Assembly (NCBI RefSeq): GCF_026340655.1
Contig: NZ_JAPEOZ010000001.1
Coordinates: 3,472,001 to 3,536,000 of the forward strand
From: Streptomyces sp. NBC_01275
GTDB taxonomy: Bacteria; Actinomycetota; Actinomycetes; Streptomycetales; Streptomycetaceae
Direction: 5' to 3'
DNA: 64,000 nt
Of this stretch, positions 15,753 through 24,494 are shown in pieces. The notes beneath the pieces are model-generated. The model was not told where the DNA came from. It worked only from the letters and a program-made list of their open reading frames with translations, and did no database searches. Positions within the stretch are counted from its first letter, which is position 1. Every line of letters begins with the position of its first letter. Both the position numbers and the translations under genes were made by a program.

Positions 15753-15823
15753 CCCCGCCGAGGGGCGGAGCGGCATGGACCTCGCCAGGGGCTGACCGGC
15801 ATGGACCCCGCCGAGGGGCGGAG
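15753..15823. repeat. Two identical 18-bp hairpin-forming repeats
   Basis: CCCCGCCGAGGGGCGGAG occurs at 15753-15770 and 15806-15823. Each can fold as CCCC-loop-GGGG. They lie between two convergent genes and may act as terminators for both. Confidence 0.6.
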
Positions 15824-15830
15824 GTCCCGG

Positions 15831-16463
15831 CTACCGCTGCGGCCGCGTCGCGAACTTCGTGTCCGGGTCCAGGCACCAGTCCAGCACCGACGGCCAGGAG
15901 CCGTAGCCGGCGTCCAGGTCGAGGTGGACGGCGCCGGGGAGGAGTTCGGCCGTGAGGCCCAGGGGGTCGCCGTAGACGGTCTGGACGCCTTCCGGGCAGT
16001 ACGGGTCGTCGTCGCCGGCGACCAGCCGGGTCGGCTGCGGCAGGACGAGGCCGTAGGACTCTCCTGACCGCGCGAACCCCGCGACCTCCGGGTACCGCGC
16101 GAGCACCGAGTCCGACGGCGGGGCCACCAGCAGCACCCGGTCCACGTCGGCGAGCCCCGGCAGATCCCGGGCGACGGCGTGCAGCCAGAGCACGACGGAG
16201 AGACTGTGCGCGACGACCACCCGTTCACCGCCGCCCGGCTCCCCCGGCTTCCCCGGCTCCCCCTCCCCCAGCTCCGCCAGGTGTCGCTCCAGTTCGCCCA
16301 GCCACTCCCCCAGGACCGGGTCGTCCGGGTCGGGCAGCTGGGGGTAGACGACCCGGTGTCCGAGGCCGGTCAGGCGGTCGGCGAGCCAGTGCTGCCAGTG
16401 GGCCTCGGGGCGGTGGTTCTGCCAGCCGTGCAGGACGAGGTAGGAGCGCGGGGTGGTGGTCAT
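15831..16463 (-). CDS. RBBP9/YdeN-type alpha/beta hydrolase
   Basis: This 210-residue cytosolic serine hydrolase has the family start YLVLHGWQNHRPEAHWQHWL, the nucleophile loop VVAHSLSVVLWL (Ser between His and Leu), the acid region AGDDDPYCP, and the C-terminal GYGSWPSVLDW region. In most relatives a His sits just before the last motif; here HLDLDAGYG supplies it. RBBP9-like enzymes cleave small esters or amides, with physiological substrates unknown. A Gly/Glu/Pro-rich insert (GEGEPGKPGEPGG) near residue 72 is a small repeat expansion. It is divergent from a LysR gene 51 bases away. Confidence 0.8.
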   Translation of the reverse strand: MTTTPRSYLVLHGWQNHRPEAHWQHWLADRLTGLGHRVVYPQLPDPDDPVLGEWLGELERHLAELGEGEPGKPGEPGGGERVVVAHSLSVVLWLHAVARDLPGLADVDRVLLVAPPSDSVLARYPEVAGFARSGESYGLVLPQPTRLVAGDDDPYCPEGVQTVYGDPLGLTAELLPGAVHLDLDAGYGSWPSVLDWCLDPDTKFATRPQR

Positions 16464-16514
16464 GGCTGCGATGATTTCCGAACCCGACCGACCAGGTCCA
16501 GTTAATCTTCTACG

Positions 16515-17453
16515 GTGGAACCGTTAAGCCCCGCCTTCACGATTGACCTGCGTCGTCTCACCGTCCTGCGCGAGCTGCAGCGCCGGGGCAGTCTGGCGCG
16601 GACGGCCCAGGCCCTGCACCTCACCCCCTCGGCGGTCTCCCAGCAGCTCACCGCCCTCGCCCGCGACCTGGGCGCACCTCTCACCGAACGCGACGGCAGA
16701 GGCGTACGCCTCACCGGTCAGGCCCGCGTCCTGCTGGCGCACGCCGACGTCATCGCCGCCCAGCTGGAGCGGGCCCGCGCCGACCTCGCGGCGTACGAGG
16801 AGGGCGGGCGGGGCACGGTGACCGTCGGCTGTTTCTCCAGCGGCGTCCTGGGCCTGCTGCCGACCGCGCTGCGGGCCCTGCGCGAGCGGCTGCCGCAGCT
16901 CAGGGTGGACGTGGTGGAGGCCGAGCCGCCGAACCTGTTCACCGCGCTGGACGGCGGGCAGGTGGACGTGGCGGTGGCCGTCGACTTCGCGGCCGCGCCC
17001 CCGCACACCGACCCGCGCTACGCCCGCGAGGACCTGCTCACCGACGTCCTGGACGTCGCCCTGCCGCCCGACCATCCCCTCGCCGACCGCGCCGAGGTGC
17101 CGTTGCGGGAGCTGGCCGGGGACACCTGGATCGTCGGCAACGCGATGAGCTGCTGCGGGGCGGTGACCCGCTCGGTGTGCGCGGCGGCCGGCTTCACCCC
17201 CGACATCCGCCACGACGTGAACGACTGGGCCGCGCTGGCGGGTCTGGTCGAGGCGGGACAGGGGGTGGCGCTGGTGCCACGGCTGGTGCGGTCGCTGTAC
17301 GCCCACCGCGACCTGGCCCTGCGCCCGGCCGAGGGCACGCCCCCGTCGCGGAACGTCTTCGTCGCCGTACGGGCGGGGGCGGAGGGGGATCCGGTGGTAC
17401 GGGCGGTACGGGAGGAGCTGCACGGAGCGGCGGACGCCGCCCTACGCCGGTGA
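16515..17453 (+). CDS. LysR-family transcriptional regulator
   Basis: This 312-residue regulator has the N-terminal LysR helix-turn-helix (RRGSLARTAQALHLTPSAVS) and a type 2 periplasmic-binding effector domain from about residue 95. The GTG start at 16515 has no strong ribosome site. The divergent hydrolase gene starts only 51 bases away, and LysR proteins often control such a divergent neighbour. Its 3' end is seven bases from the convergent aroA-type gene. Confidence 0.85.
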   Translation: MEPLSPAFTIDLRRLTVLRELQRRGSLARTAQALHLTPSAVSQQLTALARDLGAPLTERDGRGVRLTGQARVLLAHADVIAAQLERARADLAAYEEGGRGTVTVGCFSSGVLGLLPTALRALRERLPQLRVDVVEAEPPNLFTALDGGQVDVAVAVDFAAAPPHTDPRYAREDLLTDVLDVALPPDHPLADRAEVPLRELAGDTWIVGNAMSCCGAVTRSVCAAAGFTPDIRHDVNDWAALAGLVEAGQGVALVPRLVRSLYAHRDLALRPAEGTPPSRNVFVAVRAGAEGDPVVRAVREELHGAADAALRR

Positions 17454-17460
17454 CCGCCGC

Positions 17461-18738
17461 TCACCTGTCCTGCCTGTCCTGCCTGTCCTGCCTGTCCTGC
17501 CTCAGCGACTCCCCCAGTTCCGCGAACGCCTCGTGGAAACCGGGGAACGTCTTGCGGACGCAGCCGGGGTCGTCGAACGAGACGCCGGGCACGCGCAGGC
17601 CGGTCACGGCGAAGGACATGACGACGCGGTGGTCGCCGTAGGTCTTGATCTCCCCGCCATGGGGCGTGCCGGGGCGGATCTCGATCCAGTCCTCGCCCGT
17701 CGCCACGTCGACGCCCAGCCGCCGGAGGTTCTCCGCGCAGGCCTCCAGGCGGTCGCACTCCTTCACACGGGTGTTCGCCACGTCCTCGATGCGCACCGGT
17801 CCCGAGGCGAAGGGGGCGAGGGCGGCGAGGGTCGGCATGGTGTCGGAGACGTCCCGCATGTTGACCGTCAGGCCGTGGAGTTCCCCGGTGCCCTTCACCG
17901 TCGTGCGGTCCGCGCCGACGTCCACCCGCGCGCCCATCCGCCGCAGGACGTCCACGAAGCCCAGGTCGCCCTGGAGCGCGCCCGCGCCCAGGCCCGGCAC
18001 GGTCACCTCGCCGCCGGTCACCGCGGCGGCCGCGAAGAAGTAGCTCGCGGTCGAGGCGTCGGGCTCGATGGCGTACGTCGTCGCCCGGTAGCCGCCCGGC
18101 GGGACGACGTACGTGCTCCCCTCCCGGACCACCTCGACCCCGAACGCCCGCATCATCGCGATCGTGATCTCGACGTACGGCACGGAGACCAGGTCGGTGA
18201 CGGTGATGCGCAGGCCGGTGCGGGTCAGCGGGCCGAGCAGCAGGAGCGCCGTCAGGTACTGGGAGGACTGGCCTGCGTCCAGCACCACCTCCCCGCCCTC
18301 GACGCCCGCTGCCCGCACGGTGAGCGGATGGTGGCCCTCCGCCTCCTCGTGCCGCAGGTCCACGCCCAGGTCGCGCAGGGCGCGGGTGAGCGGCAGCAGG
18401 GGGCGGCGGCGCATCTGGGGGGAGGCGTCGAAGCGGTAGGTTCCGTGACCGGCGGCGACCAGGGCGGGCAGGAAGCGGGCCGTGGTCGCGCCGTCCCGGC
18501 AGTAGACGTCGGCCTCGGCGACCGCGGGGCCCTGGGGCCGGCCGTCGACCTGCCAGACGTCCGGGGTGCGGCCGACGCGGTAGCCGAGCCGGGCGAGCCC
18601 CTCGGCGAAGCCCTCGGTGTCGTCGGAGCGCAGGGGCCGTACGAGTGTCGTGACGCCGTCGGCGGCCGCCGCCAGGAACAGGGCACGCGCGGTGAGGGAC
18701 TTGGAACCGGGGATGTCGACGAGGGCCATGCCCCTCAT
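17461..18738 (-). CDS. aroA: 3-phosphoshikimate 1-carboxyvinyltransferase (EPSP synthase) paralogue
   Basis: This 425-residue enzyme of the EPSP synthase family transfers the enolpyruvyl group of PEP to shikimate 3-phosphate. Visible marks: VDIPGSKSLTARALFL (substrate Lys/Ser), CRDGATTARFLPAL, GQSSQYLTAL, TRVKECDRLEA and YGDHRVVMSF. The start at 18738 is preferred over the ATG at 18729 because it forms an ATGA overlap with the EamA gene stop. The protein ends in four QDR units encoded by a 9-bp DNA repeat (17465-17500). From memory, Streptomyces usually carry a separate housekeeping aroA, so this may be the second copy. Coupling with an exporter and a LysR gene suggests a specialised role. 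Confidence 0.85.
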   Translation of the reverse strand: MRGMALVDIPGSKSLTARALFLAAAADGVTTLVRPLRSDDTEGFAEGLARLGYRVGRTPDVWQVDGRPQGPAVAEADVYCRDGATTARFLPALVAAGHGTYRFDASPQMRRRPLLPLTRALRDLGVDLRHEEAEGHHPLTVRAAGVEGGEVVLDAGQSSQYLTALLLLGPLTRTGLRITVTDLVSVPYVEITIAMMRAFGVEVVREGSTYVVPPGGYRATTYAIEPDASTASYFFAAAAVTGGEVTVPGLGAGALQGDLGFVDVLRRMGARVDVGADRTTVKGTGELHGLTVNMRDVSDTMPTLAALAPFASGPVRIEDVANTRVKECDRLEACAENLRRLGVDVATGEDWIEIRPGTPHGGEIKTYGDHRVVMSFAVTGLRVPGVSFDDPGCVRKTFPGFHEAFAELGESLRQDRQDRQDRQDR

Positions 18739-19796
18739 GATCCCGCGGCGGCGCTCCCGTATGCGGGCACGTCCACGGGATGGACGAGCGGATCGACGGG
18801 GGGATCGACGGGGGGATGGACGGCGGGCGCGGCAGCGGGGTGAACGGCGGGCCGGGTCGGGTCGGGCGGCGGCGCCGGTGATGTCTCGGGAGCTCCAGGG
18901 GCGGGCCGGGCGGGCCGGGCGGTCCGTGTGGTGGGTGCGGTCCGTGTGGGCGTCAGCGAGGTCAGGGCCACGCCGCCCACCAGCAGGGCCGCCGCGCACC
19001 AGCGCAGGCCGCTCACCGACTCGCCGAGGAACAGGGCGGCCGACGACATGCCGAAGACGGGGACGAGGAGGGAGAAGGGGGCCACCGTGGACGCCGGGTG
19101 GCGGTGCAGCAGCCAGCCCCAGGCGCCGAAGCCGAAGACGGTGGTGATCCAGGCGACGTAGACGACCGTGCCCGCGCCCTGCCAGTCCAGCTCGCGCAGC
19201 GCGGCCAGGTCCCTCGACGGGCCCTCCGTCAGCAGGGACAGCGCGAGGAGGGGCAGGACCGGGACCGTGCTGACCCAGACCATGAAGTTCAGCGCGTCCG
19301 GCGGGGACGCCTTGCGGGTGAGGACGTTGGACACGCCCCAGCAGGCCGCCGCCGCGACGACCAGCGCGAACGCGCCGAGCGGGCCCGAGGCGCCCTCGTC
19401 GACGGCCGCGACGCCGATGCCGGCGAGGGCGACGGCCATGCCTGCCAGGCGGACCGGGGTGGGCCGTTCGCCGAGCACGACGAAGGCGACGGCCGCCGTG
19501 AACACCGACTGGATCTGGAGAACCAGCGACGACAACCCGGCCGGCATCCCCGAGTCCATCCCGGTGAACAGCAGCCCGAACTTCGCGACCCCGAGCACCA
19601 GGCCCACCGCCACGATCCACTTCCACGCCACCTTCGGACGCCCCACGAAGAACACCGCGGGCAGGGCCGCCACCAGGAAGCGCAGGGCGGAGAAGAGCAG
19701 GGGCGGGAAGTGGCCGAGGCCGATCTCGACGACGGTGAAGTTCACTCCCCAGACGGCGGCGACGAGAACGGCGAGGGCGAGGTGGGCGGGGCGCAT
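18735..19796 (-). CDS. EamA/DMT-family exporter with extended Pro-rich tail
   Basis: This 353-residue inner-membrane protein has ten predicted helices in two EamA halves; the start ALAVLVAAVWGVNFTVVEIG is typical of metabolite exporters. After about residue 275 comes a 75-residue low-complexity Thr/Arg/Pro/Ala tail ending in VHPPVDPPVDPLVHPVDV, partly encoded by GGATCGACGGGG repeats. The tail overlaps the aroA start by four bases (ATGA). It is divergent from a LysR gene that probably regulates it. The exported compound is unknown. Confidence 0.85.
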   Translation of the reverse strand: MRPAHLALAVLVAAVWGVNFTVVEIGLGHFPPLLFSALRFLVAALPAVFFVGRPKVAWKWIVAVGLVLGVAKFGLLFTGMDSGMPAGLSSLVLQIQSVFTAAVAFVVLGERPTPVRLAGMAVALAGIGVAAVDEGASGPLGAFALVVAAAACWGVSNVLTRKASPPDALNFMVWVSTVPVLPLLALSLLTEGPSRDLAALRELDWQGAGTVVYVAWITTVFGFGAWGWLLHRHPASTVAPFSLLVPVFGMSSAALFLGESVSGLRWCAAALLVGGVALTSLTPTRTAPTTRTARPARPAPGAPETSPAPPPDPTRPAVHPAAAPAVHPPVDPPVDPLVHPVDVPAYGSAAAGS

Positions 19797-19839
19797 GCGT
19801 CGAGGATCACCCGAGCAGAACGTGAAGCACCAGCGATGA

Positions 19840-19863
19840 TTGCTGCACGGTCGGATGAAGCAA
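19840..19863. promoter_or_regulatory. Candidate LysR-binding inverted repeat
   Basis: TTGCT and AGCAA form an inverted repeat 14 bases apart in the gap between the divergent EamA and LysR genes, 44 bases from the EamA start and 57 from the LysR start. LysR proteins usually bind interrupted dyads in this position. Assignment is by position only. Confidence 0.45.
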
Positions 19864-19919
19864 CGCTAACGAGAACGCCGACGACGACACCGCCGAGAAC
19901 GCTCATGATCGGAGAGCCC

Positions 19920-20831
19920 ATGCTCGACCTCCAGCGCCTGCGCGCCCTGCACGCCGTCTCCGTCCACGGCACCGTCGGCGCGGCGGCCGCCGCCCTCGGC
20001 TACACCCCGTCGGCCGTGTCCCAGCAGATCGCCAAGCTGGAACGGGAGACCCGCACGGTGCTGCTCGAGCGCGAGGGACGCGGGGTCCGCCTCACCGCCG
20101 AGGCCCTGCAACTCGCTGCCACGGCAAAGGAGTTGCTGGCCATCGTCGAGCGCGCCGAGACCGATCTGGAGGAGCGACGGGGGGTGCCGGCCGGGCGGCT
20201 GGCCATCGCAGCGTTCCCGTCGGCGGCACGCGGGCTGCTGCCCGCCGTCCTCGCCGAGCTCGCCCGCCTGCACCCCGCAATGGACGCCCGGCTCAGCGAG
20301 GTCGACCCGCATCTGTCCGTGGACCTGGTCGCGAAGGGGGCCGTGGACCTGGCCGTCGCCCACGACTGGGACATCGCGCCGCTGCCGGCCCCCGCGGGCG
20401 TGGAGCAGGCGGTGATCGGGGACGACCTGTGCGACCTGCTGGTCCCCGAGGGCCACCCCTTCGCGGGACGGAACGCCGTACGGCGGGAGGAGCTGGGCGG
20501 CGAGCGGTGGATCTGCCAGCCGCCCGGCCGGGTCTGCCACGACTGGCTGGTGCGGACGCTGCGCACGGCGGGACACGAGCCGGACCTCGCCCACACCGCC
20601 GAGGAGAACCCGACGCTCGTCGCCCTGGTCGCCGCGGGCCTCGGCGTCGCCCTCGTCCCCCGACTGGGCCGGGGCCCGCTGCCGCCGGGGGCGGTGGAGG
20701 TGCCGCTCGACCCGATCCCCGTACGACGGCTGTACGCCGTGTGGCGCACCGGCGCGGCCCGGCGACCGGCGATCGCGGAGACGGTGCGGGTGCTGCGGGA
20801 ACGGTGGCCGAAGGCGTCGGCCCACCGGTAG
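19920..20831 (+). CDS. LysR-family transcriptional regulator
   Basis: This 303-residue protein has the LysR helix-turn-helix (HGTVGAAAAALGYTPSAVSQ) and an effector domain with GRLAIAAFPSAARGLLPAVL. The ATG at 19920 is preferred over 19905 because GGAGA lies just upstream of it. It is divergent from the EamA/aroA pair, its likely target. Its 3' end is followed by a hexanucleotide repeat tract. Confidence 0.86.
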   Translation: MLDLQRLRALHAVSVHGTVGAAAAALGYTPSAVSQQIAKLERETRTVLLEREGRGVRLTAEALQLAATAKELLAIVERAETDLEERRGVPAGRLAIAAFPSAARGLLPAVLAELARLHPAMDARLSEVDPHLSVDLVAKGAVDLAVAHDWDIAPLPAPAGVEQAVIGDDLCDLLVPEGHPFAGRNAVRREELGGERWICQPPGRVCHDWLVRTLRTAGHEPDLAHTAEENPTLVALVAAGLGVALVPRLGRGPLPPGAVEVPLDPIPVRRLYAVWRTGAARRPAIAETVRVLRERWPKASAHR

Positions 20832-20853
20832 GCCCCCCGATCCGGAAACACCA

Positions 20854-20930
20854 GCCACAGACACAGCGGCCACAGCCACAGACGCAGACACAGACACAGA
20901 CACAGCAGACACAGCAGACACAGACACAGT
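20854..20930 (+). repeat. CACAGA-type short tandem repeat
   Basis: About 77 bases are built mainly of CACAGA/CACAGC units. Two copies of AGTAGCCATG follow at about 20928 and 20943. The tract lies directly upstream of the dehalogenase start, so changes in length would alter its promoter spacing. Confidence 0.75.
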
Positions 20931-20965
20931 AGCCATGGACATAGTAGCCATGTACTGTATCGAGC

Positions 20966-21841
20966 ATGCCTACGACACCCGTGCTCGACTCCTTCATCCA
21001 CCACGAGGAACTCGGCGAGTCCGGGCCCCGGACCGGGACCGGCGGACCGACCTTCGTCCTCCTCCACGGCAACCCCTCCTCCTCGCACGCCTGGCGCGAG
21101 GTGACGCCCCGGCTCGGGGAGGGCCGTTTCCTGGCCCCCGATCTCATCGGCATGGGCCGTTCCGGGAAGCCCGAGCTCGCCCACCGGTTCGACGACCACG
21201 CCCGATATCTCGACGCCTGGTTCGACGCGCTCGGCCTGGACGACGTGGTCCTGGTGGGCCACGACTGGGGCGGCGCACTGGCCTTCGACCAAGCCGCGCG
21301 GCACCCGGGACGAGTACGGGGCATCGCCTTCTTCGAGACCATCGTCAAGCCGCTGGCCTGGGAGGAGCTGACGCCCCAGGCGCGCAAGCGGTCGGAGACC
21401 ATCCGCTCGGAGGCGGGCGAGGCGATGCTCGACGAGAACCTCTTCGTACGGCAGGCCTTCACCGGCGGCGTCCTCACCCCGGTCTCCGACGCCGACCTGG
21501 CGGCCTACCTCGCTCCGTACCCCACCCGCGAGAGCCGCCGCCCGCTGCTGGCCTGGGCCCGACAGCTGCCGCTCGGCGGGGAACCGGCCGAACTGGTCGC
21601 CCGTATCGAGGCGTACGACGCCTGGCTCGCGAAGAGCGAGGACGTGCCGAAGCTGCTGCTGACGTTCGAGGGCTCGCCCACGCTGCTCATCGGTCCGGAG
21701 CAGGCGGCCTGGTGCGCCGAGAACATCGCCGCCCTGGAGGCGGTCGCGTGCGGCCCCGCCGGACACCACGCGACCGAGGACCGCCCGGCCGAGATCGCCG
21801 CCGCCGTGTCCGACTGGGCCGACCGCCACGGTCTGCGCTGA
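20966..21841 (+). CDS. Haloalkane dehalogenase
   Basis: This 291-residue alpha/beta hydrolase matches haloalkane dehalogenases, which replace halogen with hydroxyl using water. The catalytic set is complete: HGNPSSSHAWR (halide-binding Asn after HG), the nucleophile loop GHDWGGALAFD (Asp followed by halide-binding Trp), GIAFFETIVKP (Glu at the acid position of the DhaA-type subfamily) and GPAGHHATEDRP (base His). The ATG lacks a ribosome site, and TACTGT ends seven bases upstream, so the transcript may be leaderless. Substrate cannot be read from sequence. Confidence 0.83.
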   Translation: MPTTPVLDSFIHHEELGESGPRTGTGGPTFVLLHGNPSSSHAWREVTPRLGEGRFLAPDLIGMGRSGKPELAHRFDDHARYLDAWFDALGLDDVVLVGHDWGGALAFDQAARHPGRVRGIAFFETIVKPLAWEELTPQARKRSETIRSEAGEAMLDENLFVRQAFTGGVLTPVSDADLAAYLAPYPTRESRRPLLAWARQLPLGGEPAELVARIEAYDAWLAKSEDVPKLLLTFEGSPTLLIGPEQAAWCAENIAALEAVACGPAGHHATEDRPAEIAAAVSDWADRHGLR

Positions 21842-22208
21842 CGCCGCGGCGGGGAGGGCTTCGGTGAGGCCGACGGCGGGGAGGGCTTCGGTCAGGCCGG
21901 CGACGGGGAGGGCGGCGCCGGCTCGCCCCACCCGCCCCACCCGCCCCATCACCGCTCCCCCGCCCCGACTTCGTGGAATCCGCCCCCGAGCGGGAACCCG
22001 CCCCGACCCCCGCTCGTCCAACCCCAAACTGTCGGAGAGTCACCTCGGTGCGGTGTCGGCCCTCGCTGCTGGCCGCGATCGCCGACCCACCCTCTCCGCC
22101 GCACCGCGGGCCGGCAGCCACGCCGCCGTCGGCGCGCCCCCCTCCAATGCGCCGATGGCGGCCCCTCCGCGGGTACCGTGCGCGTTCCCTCGACCGGAAG
22201 GAGCGCAC
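21842..22208 (+). other. Gene-free spacer with 27-bp tandem repeats
   Basis: GGCGGGGAGGGCTTCGGT recurs at 21848 and 21875 (27-bp period), with a degenerate third copy at about 21902. CCACCCG units follow. The remaining 250 bases show no supported gene. The ribosome site AGGAG of the GH3 gene is at the end. Confidence 0.6.
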
Positions 22209-23996
22209 GTGCCCTCCAGACGCACCGTCCTGGCCGCCACCGCCGGCCTCACCTCAGCCCTCACCGCCGGCGCGCCGCCCGCCCACGCCGACGACCGCCG
22301 GCTGCGCGCCCTCGTCTCCCGAATGACCCTCGAGGAGAAGGTCGGCCAGGTCTTCGTCTCGCGGGTCTACGGCCACTCCGCGACCGCCCCCGACCAGGCC
22401 GACGTCGACGCCAACCTCGCCGAACTCGGGGTGCGCACGGCCGCCGAGCTGCTCGCCCGCTACCGGGTCGGCGGGATCATCTACTTCACCTGGGCGCACA
22501 ACACCCGCGACCCGCAGCAGATCGCGGACCTCTCCGACGGCATCCAGCGGGCCTCCCTCCAGCAGCCGCGCGGTCTGCCGGTGCTGATCTCCACCGACCA
22601 GGAACACGGCGTCGTCTGCCGGATCGGCAAGCCCGCCACCCTCTTCCCGGGCGCCATGGCCCTCGGCGCCGGCGGCTCCCGGGCCGACGCCACGACCCTC
22701 GGGCGGCTCGCGGGCCGCGAACTGCGCGCGATGGGCGTACGCCAGAACTACTCGCCCGTCGCCGACGTGAACGTCAACCCCGCCAACCCGGTCATCGGCG
22801 TCCGCTCCTTCGGCGCGGACCCGGGGGCGGTGGCCGACCTGGTGGCGGCGGAGGTCGAGGGCTACCGGTCGGCGGGGGTCGCGGCGACCGCCAAGCACTT
22901 CCCCGGGCACGGAGACACCGCCGTCGACAGCCATACGGGCTTCCCCGTCATCACCCACACGCGTGACGTCTGGGAGACCCTGGACGCGGCGCCCTTCCGG
23001 GCGGCGATCGCGGCCGGCATCGACTCCGTCATGACCGGACACCTCCTCGTGCCGTCCCTGGACGACTCCGGCGACCCGGCCACCCTCTCCCGTCCCATCG
23101 TCACCGGCATCCTGCGCGAACGCCTCGGCTTCGACGGGGTCGTGGTCACCGACGCGCTCGGCATGGCGGGCGTCCGCACCAAGTACGGCGACGACCGGGT
23201 GCCGGTGCTCGCGCTCAAGGCGGGCGTCGACCAGCTCCTCGACCCTCCTCTCCTGGACGTCGCATGGAACGCGGTCCTCAAGGCCGTACAGACCGGAGAG
23301 CTCACCGAGGCACGGCTGGCGGAGTCGGTGCTGCGGATCCTGCGGCTGAAGGCGAAGCTGGGGCTGCTCGACGAGCCGTATGTCGGGCAGGCGCGGGTCG
23401 GGCGGACGGTCGGCGCGCGGGACCATCTCGCACAGGCCGACCGGATCGCCGACCGGACGACGACCCTGCTGGTCAACGAGGGCCCGGTGCTTCCCCTGTC
23501 CCCGCGCGCACACCCCCGGCTGCTGGTCGTGGGCGCCGACCCGGCCTCCCCCTCCGGCACCACGGGCCCGCCCACCGGGGTTCTCGCCGCCGCCCTCACC
23601 GAACTGGGCTTCACGGCGACGGCCCTGTCCACCGGCCTGACCCCGTCGGCGGCGACGATCGCCCAGGCGGTGACGGCGGCGGGCACGGCGGACGCGGTGG
23701 TGGTGGGCACGTACAACGTCACGGCGGCGAGCCCCCAACGCACCCTGGTCGATCAACTGGCGGCAACGGGCCGCCCGGTGATCGCGGTGGCGATCCGCAA
23801 CCCGTACGACGTTGCCCGACTCCCCTCCGCCAAAGCCCACTTGGCGACCTACTCCTGGACCGACGTCGAACTGCGGGCCGCCGCCCGGGTGATCGCCGGT
23901 GCGGTGGCGCCGCACGGAAAGCTCCCGGTGCCGGTGCAGCGGGCGGACGATCCGACGGGGGTGCTGTATCCGATCGGGCACGGGCTGACGTACTAG
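22209..23996 (+). CDS. Secreted beta-N-acetylhexosaminidase-like GH3 glycoside hydrolase
   Basis: This 595-residue exported enzyme starts at a GTG six bases after AGGAG. The N-terminus has a twin-arginine signal (SRRTVLAATAGL) ending at AHADD. The GH3 domain carries the NagZ-type catalytic motif KHFPGHGDT, with the His/Asp pair used as general acid/base, and the nucleophile Asp in VVTDALGMAGV. A C-terminal alpha/beta domain follows. It probably trims N-acetylglucosamine from peptidoglycan or chitin fragments outside the cell. It stands alone. Confidence 0.87.
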   Translation: MPSRRTVLAATAGLTSALTAGAPPAHADDRRLRALVSRMTLEEKVGQVFVSRVYGHSATAPDQADVDANLAELGVRTAAELLARYRVGGIIYFTWAHNTRDPQQIADLSDGIQRASLQQPRGLPVLISTDQEHGVVCRIGKPATLFPGAMALGAGGSRADATTLGRLAGRELRAMGVRQNYSPVADVNVNPANPVIGVRSFGADPGAVADLVAAEVEGYRSAGVAATAKHFPGHGDTAVDSHTGFPVITHTRDVWETLDAAPFRAAIAAGIDSVMTGHLLVPSLDDSGDPATLSRPIVTGILRERLGFDGVVVTDALGMAGVRTKYGDDRVPVLALKAGVDQLLDPPLLDVAWNAVLKAVQTGELTEARLAESVLRILRLKAKLGLLDEPYVGQARVGRTVGARDHLAQADRIADRTTTLLVNEGPVLPLSPRAHPRLLVVGADPASPSGTTGPPTGVLAAALTELGFTATALSTGLTPSAATIAQAVTAAGTADAVVVGTYNVTAASPQRTLVDQLAATGRPVIAVAIRNPYDVARLPSAKAHLATYSWTDVELRAAARVIAGAVAPHGKLPVPVQRADDPTGVLYPIGHGLTY

Positions 23997-24494
23997 GCGT
24001 CCGCCGTCCGCCGTCCGTGCTGCTCCCCGCCACACGCGCAAAGCACCCCGCACGACTGGCGTGCGCCCCGGGTCGCGGGCCACGCCGGTCGGGGGCGGGT
24101 GGGCACGCAGGGGACGGCGATGCGCGACAGGCGGCCGCGGGAGGGTGACCTGGGCGCTGCTCGCCCTGCTCCTGACGGGCTGCCGCCCCGCGTCACCGCC
24201 GCAACCGCCCCCGACGGCCGGCCCGCCCGGGCCTACGCCTGCATGCGCGGCGACCCCCGCATGGCCGGTGCGGGACCTGAGGCCTGAGGCCTGAAGCCCG
24301 AGACCTGAAACCCCGAAGCCGGGGCTCTGACGCCATCGCCCCCTGCCGTCGCACGCGCCGAACCACATGCCGTCTCACCTGCCGTCTCACCTGCCGTCTC
24401 ACGCGTACGGCTCACTGCGACGTGCGGCATATGCCAGCGCCAAGAATGCTGGTGACGTCCCTGGAGAGCCGACGTGAGAGGTGGAGGAGATGTC
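23997..24494 (+). other. Mostly non-coding spacer with short repeats
   Basis: Short direct repeats (CCTGAGGCCTGAGGCCTGAA at about 24280, and TGCCGTCTCACC three times at 24368-24403) fill much of the gap. A possible small lipoprotein frame (listed separately) is the only coding candidate. The promoter of the TRYPCO1/protease operon must lie near the end; no clear boxes were found. Confidence 0.5.
24061..24294 (+). CDS. Possible small lipoprotein, up to 77 residues
   Basis: From GTG 24061, or more simply GTG 24145, the frame encodes a basic N-terminus, a short hydrophobic run and a lipobox-like LLALLLTGC, then a Pro-rich tail. This is the look of a lipoprotein signal, but no good ribosome site is present, there is no recognisable mature domain, and an overlapping frame is also open. 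It may be chance or a decayed gene. Confidence 0.25.
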   Translation: MRPGSRATPVGGGWARRGRRCATGGRGRVTWALLALLLTGCRPASPPQPPPTAGPPGPTPACAATPAWPVRDLRPEA

